The notes: generated by a model from the letters alone, not told the origin. DNA of 64,000 bases from Clostridium sp. UBA699 (GCA_002298915.1 DBML01000003.1:1-64000); one strand, 5' to 3'. Shown: positions 44,029 through 53,720, numbered from the stretch's first letter. Translations and numbers: made by a program.

Positions 44029-45303
44029 ATGGCTAAGATAAAGCTGCCCTACCATAAAAGGGCTGTGGAAATAGAGATTGATGACAAGAACCTGGCAGGG
44101 ATCCTAGAGTCGAGGGCGGAGGAGTACAGGGCCAGCATGACACAGCAGGAGCTTGTGGAAGCAGCCCTGGACAGCCCGATAGGAAGCGAAACGCTGGAGG
44201 AGCTTGTCAAAGGAAAGGAAAGCATGGTGATAATCACCAGCGACCACACGAGGCCTGTGCCAAGCAGGGTCACGATGCCTATACTCCTCAGGAGGATAAG
44301 GGGGGCAAACCCGGGCATAGACATAAAGATACTCATAGCGACAGGCTTCCACAGGGCTACCACCCGCGAGGAACTTGTTCACAAGTTCGGCGTGGAGATT
44401 GTGGAAAAGGAGAACATCATAGTGCATGACGCCTTCGACGACAGCGCCATGGTGAAGCTCGGAACGCTTCCTTCGGGAGGCGAGCTGATAATCAACAGGC
44501 TCGCAGTGGATGCGGACCTGCTAATAGCTGAAGGGTTCATAGAAGCCCACTTCTTCGCAGGCTTCTCGGGAGGGAGGAAAAGCGTACTCCCGGGGATTGC
44601 CTCGGCAGCCACAGTCATGGCGAACCACTGCGGAGAGTTCATCGCCAGCCCGAACGCGAGGACCGGGGTGCTCAAGGACAACCCTATACACAGGGACATG
44701 CTGTACGCTGCGGAGCAGGCGAAGCTCGCTTTCATCCTGAACGTCGTTATCAACAGCGACAAGAAGGTGATAAAGGCTTTCGCGGGCCACAGGGAAAAGG
44801 CGCACGCAAAGGGCTGCGAGTTCGTGACAGACCTTTCGAAGGTTGACATGATCCCGGCGGACATTGCCGTATCCACCAACGGAGGCTACCCTCTGGACCA
44901 GAACCTTTACCAGTCGGTTAAGGGGATGACAGCAGCGGAGGCCACCTGCAGGGAAGGCGGGGTCATAATAATGGTCTCGGCCTGCAACGACGGGCACGGG
45001 GGACAGTCCTTCTATGACAACCTGGCCCAGGCGGAATCCCCGAGGGCGCTTCTCGACAGGATAGCGAAGGTGCCGAGGAACGAAACTGTGCCGGACCAGT
45101 GGGAATTCCAGATACTTGCCAGGATGCTGGACAGGTACACGGTGATCATGGTGACTGACATGTGCGACCCTCAGATGATAAAGGACATGCATATGCAGCA
45201 CGCATTCACATTCGAAGAGGCCCTGGAGAGGGCATACGGCATAATGGGCAGGGACGCCAAGGTGGCAGTCATACCGGACGGCGTTTCTGTAATAGTAAGA
45301 TAA
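44029..45303 (+). CDS. larA: Lactate racemase (nickel-pincer enzyme)
   Basis: The 424-residue protein matches LarA in length and in the position of its key residues: His 108 in ATGFHR, His 174 in EAHFFAGFSGG, Lys 184 in GRKSVLPG and His 200 in ANHC. In the characterised Lactobacillus enzyme these numbers are the two catalytic histidines, the lysine carrying the nickel-pincer cofactor and a nickel ligand. It would interconvert D- and L-lactate so that a stereospecific dehydrogenase can use both. The cofactor genes larB, larC and larE are not in this window. A GGGGG element precedes the ATG. Confidence 0.9.
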   Translation: MAKIKLPYHKRAVEIEIDDKNLAGILESRAEEYRASMTQQELVEAALDSPIGSETLEELVKGKESMVIITSDHTRPVPSRVTMPILLRRIRGANPGIDIKILIATGFHRATTREELVHKFGVEIVEKENIIVHDAFDDSAMVKLGTLPSGGELIINRLAVDADLLIAEGFIEAHFFAGFSGGRKSVLPGIASAATVMANHCGEFIASPNARTGVLKDNPIHRDMLYAAEQAKLAFILNVVINSDKKVIKAFAGHREKAHAKGCEFVTDLSKVDMIPADIAVSTNGGYPLDQNLYQSVKGMTAAEATCREGGVIIMVSACNDGHGGQSFYDNLAQAESPRALLDRIAKVPRNETVPDQWEFQILARMLDRYTVIMVTDMCDPQMIKDMHMQHAFTFEEALERAYGIMGRDAKVAVIPDGVSVIVR

Positions 45304-45330
45304 AGTTTAATAATACATGGAGGTATGGAT

Positions 45331-46119
45331 ATGGATATTTTAGTATGCATCAAGCAGGTGCCTGGAACTTCAAAGGTTGAAGTGGATCCTGTAACAGGAG
45401 TTCTGAAAAGGGACGGAGTGGATTCAAAGATGAACCCGTACGACCTTTACGCACTTGAAACAGCTCTCAGGATAAGGGAAGAGAAAGGCGGAACGGTCAA
45501 GGTCATAAGCATGGGACCACCACAGGCCATGGATGTCATCAGGGAAGCCTACACCATGGGCGCCGACGACGGGGTGCTCCTTTCAGACAGGAAGTTCGGC
45601 GGAGCAGACGTTCTGGCAACAGCCTACACTATCTCCCAGGGCGCAAGGATGATGGGCAACGTGGACCTCATACTCTGTGGAAAACAGACAACGGACGGCG
45701 ACACAGCGCAGGTCGGACCTGAGATGGCGGAATACCTCGGGATACCGCACATAGCGAACGTGATCAAGATAGAGGACATAAAGGAATTCGGGATGGTCGT
45801 TGAGATGGACATGCCAAACACCATAGAGGTTGCAGAGATAAATTACCCTTGCCTGCTGACGGTGGAGAAGGACATATTCCAGCCAAGGCTCCCTTCCTAC
45901 AGGAAGAAGCTCGCGACATCCGACAGGGGAATAAAGGTGCTGAGCCTGAAGGACCTCGAGGACCAGAACGAAAAGAGGTACGGCCTCAGCGGCTCCCCTA
46001 CCCAGGTAGAAAGGATATTCCCGCCGGCTGTCAACACAGACAAGGAAATGTGGAAGGGCGCAGGGGAAGAGCTTGGAGACAGGCTTGCTGCAAAGCTCAA
46101 GGATCTCAAATTCATATAA
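45331..46119 (+). CDS. lctB: Etf beta subunit of the lactate dehydrogenase complex
   Basis: The 262-residue protein starts [18 protein letters not shown] and has [36 protein letters not shown] near residues 56-90, the pattern of bifurcating-type EtfB. Gene order with an EtfA carrying a ferredoxin domain and a GlcD-type dehydrogenase matches the Acetobacterium lctBCD complex, which oxidises lactate with NAD+ at the cost of reduced ferredoxin. ATG 45331 is preferred because GGAGG lies 7-8 bases upstream; the ATG at 45325 is too close to it. Confidence 0.9.
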   Translation: MDILVCIKQVPGTSKVEVDPVTGVLKRDGVDSKMNPYDLYALETALRIREEKGGTVKVISMGPPQAMDVIREAYTMGADDGVLLSDRKFGGADVLATAYTISQGARMMGNVDLILCGKQTTDGDTAQVGPEMAEYLGIPHIANVIKIEDIKEFGMVVEMDMPNTIEVAEINYPCLLTVEKDIFQPRLPSYRKKLATSDRGIKVLSLKDLEDQNEKRYGLSGSPTQVERIFPPAVNTDKEMWKGAGEELGDRLAAKLKDLKFI

Positions 46120-46138
46120 TTAACGGGAGGAATCTGGA

Positions 46139-47338
46139 ATGGGTAAATTAGTTATTAATCAGGATAAAGTTACGGCATCAGCGATACAGGAGCTGATGAA
46201 GGTATGTCCTTTCGGGGCTCTGGAGGAGAAGGACGGCAAGCTTGAGCTCAACGCAGCCTGCAAGATGTGCAAGCTATGCGTCAAAAAGGGGCCGGCTGGA
46301 GTTATGGAGTTCGTTGAGGAAGAGGTAGAGCAGATAGACAAAAGCCTTTGGAACGGAGTAGCTGTCTACGTCGACCACGTTGAGGGAGACATACATCCGG
46401 TGACGTACGAGCTCATCGGAAAGGCAAGGGAGCTTGCCGCAAAGATAAACCATCCTGTGTACGCAGTGTTCCTCGGACACAACATCAGGGGCAGGGCCAA
46501 GGAGATACTCCACTACGGGGTCGACGACGTCTTCGTATATGACTACGAGGAGCTGAAGGACTTCAGGATAGAACCTTACACAGCAGCCATGGAGGACTTC
46601 GTGAACAAGAACAAGCCTTCCACACTCCTGGTCGGAGCAACCACGGTCGGAAGATCGCTGGCGCCAAGGGTTGCGGCAAGGTTCAAGACAGGCCTGACAG
46701 CGGACTGCACGATACTTGAGATGAAGGACAACACTGACCTAGTCCAGATCAGACCTGCCTTCGGCGGAAACATAATGGCCCAGATAGTTAACCCGAACAA
46801 CAGGCCGCAGCTTGCCACAGTGAGGTACAAGGTAATGGACGCACCAGAAAGGCAGGCGGAGCCGACCGGCAAAATCACAGCCGTGGAGATGGACAGATCG
46901 AAACTCACCTCCAACATCAACGTTCTGAAGGTAACAAAGAAAGTCATGGAATCAAGCATTTCGGATGCAGAAGTCATAATAGCGGTGGGAAGAGGCATAA
47001 AAGCCCAGAAGGACCTCGAGATGATTCACGAGCTGGCAGACCTTCTCGGCGCACAGATCGCAGTCACAAGGCCGCTCATTGAGGCAGGCTGGGCAGACGC
47101 CAAGAAGCAGATAGGCCTCAGCGGAAGAACTGTAAAGCCGAAGCTGATAATAACCTGCGGCATATCCGGAGCAGTCCAGTTCACAGCCGGCATGAACAAC
47201 TCGGAGTGCATAGTCGCAATAAACAAGGATCCAAAGGCTTCAATATTCGATGTTGCGCACTACGGGCTGGTAGGGGACATCTACGAGATAATCCCGCAGC
47301 TCATCAGCGAAATCAAGGATGGAAAGCAGATAGCATAA
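46139..47338 (+). CDS. lctC: Etf alpha subunit with N-terminal ferredoxin domain
   Basis: The 399-residue protein has an N-terminal extension of about 65 residues with four cysteines at 23, 41, 44 and 47, enough for one [4Fe-4S] cluster. The EtfA domains follow, including [12 protein letters not shown] near 283 and [15 protein letters not shown] near 341. This architecture is known from lactate dehydrogenase/Etf complexes of acetogens. GGGAGG precedes the ATG. It is cotranscribed with lctB and lctD. Confidence 0.9.
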   Translation: MGKLVINQDKVTASAIQELMKVCPFGALEEKDGKLELNAACKMCKLCVKKGPAGVMEFVEEEVEQIDKSLWNGVAVYVDHVEGDIHPVTYELIGKARELAAKINHPVYAVFLGHNIRGRAKEILHYGVDDVFVYDYEELKDFRIEPYTAAMEDFVNKNKPSTLLVGATTVGRSLAPRVAARFKTGLTADCTILEMKDNTDLVQIRPAFGGNIMAQIVNPNNRPQLATVRYKVMDAPERQAEPTGKITAVEMDRSKLTSNINVLKVTKKVMESSISDAEVIIAVGRGIKAQKDLEMIHELADLLGAQIAVTRPLIEAGWADAKKQIGLSGRTVKPKLIITCGISGAVQFTAGMNNSECIVAINKDPKASIFDVAHYGLVGDIYEIIPQLISEIKDGKQIA

Positions 47339-47369
47339 CCGATTCAAATCGTGGAGTGGAGGTAAAAAT

Positions 47370-48782
47370 ATGATACGCAATTACGCAAATCAGTACAAAA
47401 CAATAGATTCCAAAGACGTGGACTTCTTAAGGGGCCTTCTCGGAGAGGAGAGGGTGCTCACCGGAGAGAACATAAACGAGGATTTCAGCCATGACGAGCT
47501 AGGCGGGATAAGCAGGATGCCTGACGTCCTCGTAGAGATAGCCAACGCGCAGGAAGTTTCCGAGATCATGAAATACGCCCATGAGAACAACATCCCGGTT
47601 GTAGCAAGAGGATCGGGGACAGGCCTGGTAGGCGCATCGGTGCCGATATACGGCGGCATAATGATCAACATGTGCAAGATGAACAAGATTCTAGAGATAG
47701 ACGAAGACAACCTTACACTAACGCTGGAGCCTGGAGTGCTCCTCATGGAGATAGGAAAATACGTAGAGGCGCATGACCTCTTCTATCCGCCAGATCCGGG
47801 TGAAAAATCCGCAACGATCGCGGGAAACATAAACACGAACGCAGGCGGCATGAGAGCCGTTAAATACGGCGTGACAAGGGACTACGTCCAGGGTCTCGAG
47901 GTTGTAATGCCGAACGGAGCGATTATGGAGTTCGGAGGCAAGACGGTCAAGAGCAGCTCAGGCTACAGCATCAAGGACATCATCTGCGGTTCGGAAGGCA
48001 CGCTGGGGATAGTGACCAAAGCGATCCTCAAGCTTCTCCCTCTGCCTAAGAAGGCTATAAGCCTCCTGGTGCCTTTCCCTGACCTCGACAAGGCGATCGA
48101 GACGGTGCCTAAGATTATAAAGTCCAAGTCCATCCCGACATCCATAGAGTTCATGGAAAGGGATGTAATACTGGCAGCTGAGGAGTTCCTGGGCAAAAAG
48201 TTCCCTGACAACACTTCCGACGCATACCTGCTTCTCACCTTCGACGGAAACACTAGGGAAGAGATCGAGGCAAGCTACGCAAGGGTTGCGAACATCTGCC
48301 TTGAGGAAGGCGCCCTCGACATCTTCATAGCGGACACAGACGAGAGGAAAGAATCCATCTGGAGCGCGAGAGGAGCGTTCCTCGAAGCCATAAAGGCCTC
48401 CACTACAGAGATGGACGAATGCGACGTGTGCGTGCCGAGGAACAGGGTTGCAGAATTCATAAAGTACACCTACGAGCTCCAGGACAGGTTCGGCGTAAGG
48501 ATAAAGAACTTCGGACATGCCGGAGACGGAAACCTTCATATATATGTGCTCAGGGATGACCTTGACGAGGCAGAGTGGAAAAAGACACTGGAGGATGTGT
48601 TCGAGTGCATGTACAGCAGGTCAATAGAGCTTCAGGGAAAAGTATCGGGCGAGCACGGAATAGGCTTCGCCAAGAGGAAGTACCTCTTCGAATCCATAGG
48701 TGAAGAGCAGCAGCAGCTCATGAAGGCTATAAAGATGGCCTTCGACACAAAGAACATCCTGAACCCAGGCAAGGTCTGCTAA
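47370..48782 (+). CDS. lctD: FAD-dependent lactate dehydrogenase (GlcD family)
   Basis: The 470-residue protein is a VAO/PCMH-type flavoprotein. The FAD-binding part has [15 protein letters not shown] near residue 72, [20 protein letters not shown] near 140 and the C-terminal part has [11 protein letters not shown] near 383 and [13 protein letters not shown] near 426. In the context of EtfBA with a ferredoxin domain it is the lactate-oxidising subunit, converting lactate to pyruvate. It is the last gene of the operon, before a strong terminator. Confidence 0.9.
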   Translation: MIRNYANQYKTIDSKDVDFLRGLLGEERVLTGENINEDFSHDELGGISRMPDVLVEIANAQEVSEIMKYAHENNIPVVARGSGTGLVGASVPIYGGIMINMCKMNKILEIDEDNLTLTLEPGVLLMEIGKYVEAHDLFYPPDPGEKSATIAGNINTNAGGMRAVKYGVTRDYVQGLEVVMPNGAIMEFGGKTVKSSSGYSIKDIICGSEGTLGIVTKAILKLLPLPKKAISLLVPFPDLDKAIETVPKIIKSKSIPTSIEFMERDVILAAEEFLGKKFPDNTSDAYLLLTFDGNTREEIEASYARVANICLEEGALDIFIADTDERKESIWSARGAFLEAIKASTTEMDECDVCVPRNRVAEFIKYTYELQDRFGVRIKNFGHAGDGNLHIYVLRDDLDEAEWKKTLEDVFECMYSRSIELQGKVSGEHGIGFAKRKYLFESIGEEQQQLMKAIKMAFDTKNILNPGKVC

Positions 48783-48849
48783 AGCAGCTTTCATATATCC
48801 GGGCCATCCCTCATTGGCTCCGGAGTACCCTCCTAAAATAATTTTATAG

Positions 48850-48889
48850 AAAAACGTTTACCTCAATATTATGGGGTGGACGTTTTTTT
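48850..48889 (+). terminator. Terminator of the lactate operon
   Basis: A 16-pair stem with several G-U pairs starts AAAAACGT and ends ACGTTTTTTT. It contains the ATG at 48871, the first in-frame start of the next gene, which argues against use of that start. Confidence 0.8.
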
Positions 48890-48919
48890 ATTTGTATGCT
48901 AACATTGAATTAGAAACAC

Positions 48920-48931
48920 TTAGGAGGCTAA
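48920..48931. promoter_or_regulatory. Candidate MarR operator at the marR ribosome site
   Basis: TTAGGAGGCTAA contains TTAG and CTAA arms around four bases and overlaps the AGGAGG ribosome site. The sister site TTAGGAAACTAA lies before the MATE gene. Confidence 0.4.
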
Positions 48932-48936
48932 TCGTT

Positions 48937-49374
48937 TTGGAGAGAAAACCCGAGAAATACATCGGCTATTGGATAAACAAAGTCGAAAGAACAATAAAGA
49001 AAATACATGACAAGAGATTCCAGGAATACGGAATAACCGTATCCCAGGCTTCACTGCTCCACCAACTCTGGCAAAGGGACGGCATGACTCAGAAGGAGAT
49101 ACAGGACAAGCTCAGCATGAGGGGAGCTTCAGTCTCGGGGCTCGTCGATGTGCTGCTGAAGAAGGGGTTCATAGAGAGGAAGCAGGACGAGGAGGACGCC
49201 AGGTACAAGAGGCTTTACCTCACCGAAAAGGGCCGGGAGATAGAGGGCAAGACCATCAATCTCATGAGGTCGCTGGACGAGGAGATCATGGAAGGCTTCA
49301 GCGAAGAGGAGGCCGCCATGCTGATATGCTGGATGAGGAAGCTGCAGTGCAACCTCGAGAGACTCGACAGATAG
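48937..49374 (+). CDS. MarR-family transcriptional regulator
   Basis: The 145-residue protein has the winged helix of MarR proteins: a recognition segment MTQKEIQDKLSMRGASVSGLVDVLLKKGFIERKQDEEDARYKRLYLTEKG near residues 50-98, with the DxRxKxxxLT wing. I chose the TTG at 48937, 9 bases after AGGAGG, because the upstream ATG at 48871 lies within the preceding terminator stem and has no ribosome site. It precedes a MATE efflux gene in the same direction and probably represses it, releasing on binding a toxic compound. Confidence 0.82.
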   Translation: MERKPEKYIGYWINKVERTIKKIHDKRFQEYGITVSQASLLHQLWQRDGMTQKEIQDKLSMRGASVSGLVDVLLKKGFIERKQDEEDARYKRLYLTEKGREIEGKTINLMRSLDEEIMEGFSEEEAAMLICWMRKLQCNLERLDR

Positions 49375-49386
49375 ATGCGCACATAC

Positions 49387-49407
49387 AGTTAGGAAACTAA
49401 CTATAAT
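49387..49407 (+). promoter_or_regulatory. MATE gene promoter with candidate MarR operator
   Basis: AGTTAG-GAAA-CTAACT (49387-49402) is a perfect inverted repeat that ends at the first base of TATAAT (49402-49407). Binding would block RNA polymerase. The minus-35 region is poor. Confidence 0.55.
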
Positions 49408-49441
49408 ATTCTGAAAATTTAGCGTCAAAGGAGGAGATTTA

Positions 49442-50824
49442 ATGGACGAATCAAGAGAACTCGGAAGAGAAAATATAGCAAAACTGCTTTTCAAATTCTC
49501 CATACCCGCTGTCATCGGCATGCTTGTCAATGCACTCTACAGCGTGGTGGACAGGATATTCGTAGGCAGGGGAGTGGGCTCCCTAGCATTATCTGGGGTG
49601 GCGGTGACCTTCCCCATAACAAACATAATAATGGGAGTGGGCATGCTGGTTGGTACCGGCGCAGCAGCGGTTGTCTCCATAAAGCTGGGGCAGAAGAGGA
49701 AGGAAGAGGCTGAGCAGATACTGGGCAACGCTTTCGTGCTGACTCTGATACTCACGGCTATGGTAAGCGTGATAGGGCTCATGTTCCTGGAGCCGCTTCT
49801 ACTGATGTTCGGCGGTAGCGCTGAGACGATGGTCTACGCAAAGCCTTTCGCGGCAATACTTCTTGCAGGGGCGGTGCTCCAGAACGTAGGCTTTGGCCTC
49901 AACCCGATAATAAGGTCTGAGGGAGACCCAAAGACGGCAATGATAACGATGCTGATAGGTGCAGCGCTGAACTTCATGATAAACCCGCTGCTCATATTCG
50001 TATTCAAGCTGGGCGTCGTCGGCTCAGCGGCAGCCACGCTGATATCACAAGCGGTGTGCACTGTCTGGATATTCACATACTTCACAAAGGGCAGAAGCCT
50101 ACTCAAGATCAAGAGGGAGAACCTGAAGCTCAAGAAGAACATAGTAAGCCAGATACTTGCCATTGGCGTGTCGCCTTTCGCAATGCAGGTGGCGGCCAGC
50201 TTCGTTACCATCTGCATCAACACGAGCCTGTTCAAATACGGCGGGGACCTCGCAATAGGCGCTTACTCGCTGATACTGAGCATAGCTATCCTGATAATCA
50301 TGCCGATGCTGGGGGTGAACCAGGGGGCCCAGCCTCTGATAGGCTACAACTACGGGGCGAAACAGTTCGACAGGGTAAAAAAAGCAATACTTTACTCTGC
50401 CATGGTAAACGCCGTGTTGTCCTTTGCTGGCTTCCTGGCTGTGGAGCTATTCCCGGTGCAGATCATCAGCATGTTCAACAGCTCGGATCCTGAGCTTATC
50501 GCGATAGGCTCGAGAGGGATAACGCTGTTCCTGATGATGCTGGCTTTCGTTGGCCCGCAGACAGCGATAGTGAACTACTTCCAGTCCATAGGAAAGGCCA
50601 AGCACTCGATGGGCCTGAGCCTGCTGAGGCAGGTCATACTGCTGATACCGCTGGTTCTCATACTGCCCCACTTCTTCCAGCTTGACGGTGTCTGGATGGC
50701 CGGAGCTGTATCAGACTTCGGGTCGTCAATGATTTCCTTCGCTTTCATGGCTGCCGAGGTTAAGAGGCTCAGGGCTCTAGATAAGGAGCGTCCCAGTAGC
50801 GCTGATTTTGAACTAGCGGTTTGA
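49442..50824 (+). CDS. MATE-family multidrug efflux transporter
   Basis: The 460-residue protein has about twelve membrane segments. It begins with the LLFKFSIPAVIGMLVNALYSVVDRIFVGR stretch typical of MATE proteins and has a second-half counterpart with GANQGAQPLIGYNYGAK-like residues near 300. It would export cationic drugs or metabolites with sodium or protons. The adjacent MarR gene and shared operator motif suggest inducible drug export. GGAGGAG precedes the ATG. Confidence 0.88.
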   Translation: MDESRELGRENIAKLLFKFSIPAVIGMLVNALYSVVDRIFVGRGVGSLALSGVAVTFPITNIIMGVGMLVGTGAAAVVSIKLGQKRKEEAEQILGNAFVLTLILTAMVSVIGLMFLEPLLLMFGGSAETMVYAKPFAAILLAGAVLQNVGFGLNPIIRSEGDPKTAMITMLIGAALNFMINPLLIFVFKLGVVGSAAATLISQAVCTVWIFTYFTKGRSLLKIKRENLKLKKNIVSQILAIGVSPFAMQVAASFVTICINTSLFKYGGDLAIGAYSLILSIAILIIMPMLGVNQGAQPLIGYNYGAKQFDRVKKAILYSAMVNAVLSFAGFLAVELFPVQIISMFNSSDPELIAIGSRGITLFLMMLAFVGPQTAIVNYFQSIGKAKHSMGLSLLRQVILLIPLVLILPHFFQLDGVWMAGAVSDFGSSMISFAFMAAEVKRLRALDKERPSSADFELAV

Positions 50825-50837
50825 TCGAAATATAGTT

Positions 50838-50880
50838 TGAAGATTGATTGTCAACCTGATATAATTATCTGGTTGACAAT
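50838..50880 (+). promoter_or_regulatory. Biotin operator (BirA box) overlapping the bioB promoter
   Basis: ATTGTCAACC (50847-50856) and GGTTGACAAT (50871-50880) are perfect inverted arms separated by 14 bases, the form of a BirA binding site. The spacer contains TGATATAAT, an extended minus-10, with TTGAAG 16 bases before the TATAAT. Binding of biotin-loaded BirA would block transcription. Confidence 0.8.
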
Positions 50881-50911
50881 TTTGTTTTTGATTAAAAAAG
50901 AGGTGTGGTTA

Positions 50912-51892
50912 ATGATAGAATTCATCAAGGCTGTTGAAAAAGCGGTTATTGACGGAAATGACATAAGCCTAGGGGATGCCCTGAGGCTTTCGGAAATGCA
51001 GGGCGGTGAAGAAATAGAGGAGCTCTGCGCAGCGGCGGACAGGCTCAGGACGCATTTCTGCGGCAGCGGGGCGGATCTCTGCACCATAATGAACGCGAGA
51101 TCAGGGCGGTGCTCGGAGGACTGCAAATTCTGCGCGCAGTCTGCCCGTTACAGCACTGGAGCGGAGGAATACGCCATGGTTTCAAGGGCGGCTGCGCTTG
51201 AGCTTGCAATGGAAAACGAGGAAGAGGGTGTGAACCGGTTTTCTCTGGTCACCAGCGGCAGGAGCATCTGCGGCGATGACCTGGAAGGCTTCCTCGACAT
51301 ATACAGGCTGCTCAGCACTGAAGTGAAGATGGACCTGTGCGCTTCCCACGGCATACTGGGGATTGCGGAGATGGCCAAGCTGAAAGAGGCCGGTGTTACA
51401 AGGTACCACCACAACCTCGAGACCAGCAGGGAGTATTTCGGAAGCATATGCACTACTCACACCTACGACGAGATGCTGGAGACCATACATGCCGCAAGGC
51501 AGGCGGGGCTTGATGTCTGCTCAGGGGGCATCATCGGAATGGGCGAAAGCGCAGCCGACAGGATCAGCCTGGCCTTCGATCTCAGAGGGCTCGCTGTAAC
51601 GTCCATCCCGATCAACGTGCTGAACCCGATCAAGGGGACCCCGCTGGAAGGTGCAGAACCGCTGAACCAGGAGGAGATACTGAAGACGGTTGCTCTCTTC
51701 AGGTTCATAAACCCAAAGGCAGACATAAGGCTCGCGGGGGGCAGGAACCTCATCGAAGAATACGGCAGGGCCTGCTTCGAGGCAGGGGCGAACGCTACCA
51801 TAACGGGAAACTACCTAACGACATCAGGCAACAAGATAGCGGATGACAAGAGGATGCTGGAGAAGATGGGATTTGAGTTTAGAAAAAGGTAA
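50912..51892 (+). CDS. bioB: Biotin synthase
   Basis: The 326-residue radical SAM enzyme has the cluster motif CSEDCKFC (Cys 67, 71 and 74) and the usual biotin synthase blocks, including [10 protein letters not shown] near residue 237 and RLAGGRN near 272. It inserts sulfur into dethiobiotin. No other bio genes are in the window, so it is an isolated gene, but the BirA operator just upstream ties it to biotin supply. The ATG at 50912 follows AGAGGTG; the longer frame from 50837 would run through the operator. Confidence 0.92.
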   Translation: MIEFIKAVEKAVIDGNDISLGDALRLSEMQGGEEIEELCAAADRLRTHFCGSGADLCTIMNARSGRCSEDCKFCAQSARYSTGAEEYAMVSRAAALELAMENEEEGVNRFSLVTSGRSICGDDLEGFLDIYRLLSTEVKMDLCASHGILGIAEMAKLKEAGVTRYHHNLETSREYFGSICTTHTYDEMLETIHAARQAGLDVCSGGIIGMGESAADRISLAFDLRGLAVTSIPINVLNPIKGTPLEGAEPLNQEEILKTVALFRFINPKADIRLAGGRNLIEEYGRACFEAGANATITGNYLTTSGNKIADDKRMLEKMGFEFRKR

Positions 51893-51913
51893 AAGCGAAA
51901 GATTGCAAGCGAA

Positions 51914-51944
51914 AGTCTGGTTTTTGAAAACCAGGCTTTTTTTT
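51914..51944 (+). terminator. Terminator after bioB
   Basis: An eleven-pair stem with a very short loop is followed by seven or more T residues. The rest of 51945-52111 is AT-rich and holds nothing recognised. Confidence 0.85.
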
Positions 51945-52111
51945 GTTCGGAGAATGAATCGGACGCTGCCCCGCCAAGGAATAATATTGAAATTATACCG
52001 TTTATTTGCGATTGTGTGTTGTTTGTCTGCTTTTGGTGCCGACTTTGTGTGGTTGGCGAGGATAAAATCCCTCAAATAACACACAAAACGGAGCGAAATA
52101 CACAAAAATAC

Positions 52112-52140
52112 TTGACATAGCACACGAGGTTGGATTATAC
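52112..52140 (+). promoter_or_regulatory. Strong sigma-A promoter of the AT-rich MFS gene
   Basis: TTGACA, 17 bases, then TTATAC, giving a leader of about 108 nucleotides. Confidence 0.7.
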
Positions 52141-52206
52141 TACGATTATTCCCGGGGAATCAAATAAAAGAGGACATTGAAATTCAGCATTATTAAGAAC
52201 TTCGGA

Positions 52207-52232
52207 GATAATATAAAGGACTTTATATTATC
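52207..52232. repeat. 26-bp palindrome in the leader of the MFS gene
   Basis: GATAATATAAAG and CTTTATATTATC are perfect inverted arms around GA. It lies between the promoter and the ribosome site, so it can act as an operator in DNA or as a hairpin in RNA. Confidence 0.6.
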
Positions 52233-52254
52233 GCATTAAAAGTGGGGGTAAAAA

Positions 52255-53532
52255 ATGGAAAAAAGCAATAATTCTAACCAAAAATGGCTATCATATATTG
52301 TTCTTTTACTTACAGGTGGGACAATGTATAAATTGTACTTTATGGACGGCGCATTCTATGTTCAAATGCAGCAGTATTTAGGGTTGTCCAATACCCAAAT
52401 CGGCTTGATATACAGTGTTTCTGGATGGATTTCCACATTCGGATTTTTAGCGGCTATCTATATCACGGATCGTTTCTCGAAAAGAAAAATGTTTCTTTTT
52501 GCGCTCATTGGAAACGGTTTAGCGGGATGTTTGCTTGCAACTTTCCCAGGATTTCCAGTAATGCTTGTATTGTTCTGTTCATTTGCAATATTTACGGACA
52601 TGCTTTGCTGGCCTACACTGCTGAAGACGATACGTTTGTTGGGGAAATCGCAAGAACAAGGAAGAATGTTCGGTTTTCTTGAAACCGGACGAGGCATAGT
52701 CGACACCGTGGTGAACTTCGCTGCGCTTGCTATTTTCGTAGCGCTTGGCAGCAATGCCCTTGGCTTCAAAGGTTCGATCTTATTCTTTAGCGCAATCTCT
52801 ATAATTCTTGGTATTGTTTCTTATTTCGTGTTGGAAGATGATGAGATTGCAAAAGTCGGCTCAGCGGACGAAAGGAATAAAGCAGCTTTTGCAGGAATGA
52901 AAGAAGCGTTCAAAAGCAAGGAAATCTGGCTGGTCGCTTTCAACGTGTTTGCTGTTTATGCTGTGTATTGCGGTATAAAATTCTTCGTTCCTTTCCTCAA
53001 TAATGTTTATGGTTTGCCTGTAGCTCTTGCATCAGCATACGGAATAATCAATCAATATGGCCTTAAAATGGTTGGCGGACCAATCGGCGGATTTATTTCT
53101 GACAAGGTTACCCATTCAGCAGCGAAATTCATAAATATTATGTTTGTTATCACAGCAATCGCTCTAGGCGTTTTTGTTTTCCTGCCTCACGAATCTATGA
53201 ACATATTTGTGACAATGGGTATTGCATTGACAATTTCAGCACTCATTTTCTGCATGAGAGCAGTTTTCTTTGCTCCGATGGATGAAGTGAGAGTTCCAAG
53301 AGAAATCACTGGTGCGGCAATGTCCCTGGGATCTTTTATAGGCTATCTTCCTGGCGCATTCATGGGAATAATCTATGGCAGCCAGCTGGATGCTCATCCG
53401 GGTATTGCAGGTTTTAAAATTGTATTCAGCATTATGATGGGGATTGCAGTTGCAGGTATATTAATCAGCAGCATCCTTGTAAAATATATAAAACGTGACA
53501 AACAATCTGCAGACGCAAGTATTGGAGCATAA
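52255..53532 (+). CDS. MFS transporter, unknown substrate
   Basis: The 425-residue protein has about twelve membrane segments and MFS features such as AIYITDRFSKRKMF in the first cytoplasmic loop and GGPIGGFISDKVTHSAAKF in the equivalent second-half loop. I do not recognise the subfamily closely enough to give a substrate. The gene and its flanks are AT-richer than most of the window and use A/T-ending codons, suggesting later acquisition. GGGGG lies before the ATG. It is monocistronic, with a strong promoter and terminator. Confidence 0.78.
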   Translation: MEKSNNSNQKWLSYIVLLLTGGTMYKLYFMDGAFYVQMQQYLGLSNTQIGLIYSVSGWISTFGFLAAIYITDRFSKRKMFLFALIGNGLAGCLLATFPGFPVMLVLFCSFAIFTDMLCWPTLLKTIRLLGKSQEQGRMFGFLETGRGIVDTVVNFAALAIFVALGSNALGFKGSILFFSAISIILGIVSYFVLEDDEIAKVGSADERNKAAFAGMKEAFKSKEIWLVAFNVFAVYAVYCGIKFFVPFLNNVYGLPVALASAYGIINQYGLKMVGGPIGGFISDKVTHSAAKFINIMFVITAIALGVFVFLPHESMNIFVTMGIALTISALIFCMRAVFFAPMDEVRVPREITGAAMSLGSFIGYLPGAFMGIIYGSQLDAHPGIAGFKIVFSIMMGIAVAGILISSILVKYIKRDKQSADASIGA

Positions 53533-53576
53533 ATTCCTGAGTTCTCTAAAGGACACTGCAGGGATATAATTGTATA

Positions 53577-53624
53577 AACCTTCAAACTGATACATAATGA
53601 GTCTGATCAGTTTGAAGGTTTTTT
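53577..53624 (+). terminator. Terminator after the AT-rich MFS gene
   Basis: A perfect 15-pair stem (53577-53591 with 53606-53620) with a 14-base loop is followed by T residues. Confidence 0.88.
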
Positions 53625-53720
53625 AAGGGAAGAAGCGGATCTGGAATAACAACATAAAGATGTTTGCAGGATTTGTTACAGCACTTCAACAGAAAACAAG
53701 TGTAGAAACAGGCAAAACAA

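Noticed and set aside
48871..48936. Upstream ATG start for the MarR gene
   Set aside because: The ATG lies in the stem of the lactate operon terminator and has no ribosome site; the TTG at 48937 has AGGAGG at good spacing.
50837..50911. Longer N-terminus of biotin synthase
   Set aside because: The extra codons lie across the BirA-type operator and minus-10 element.
51945..52111. Small gene or remnant in the gap after bioB
   Set aside because: Open frames in either direction have no ribosome site, no family resemblance and biased composition due to AT-richness.
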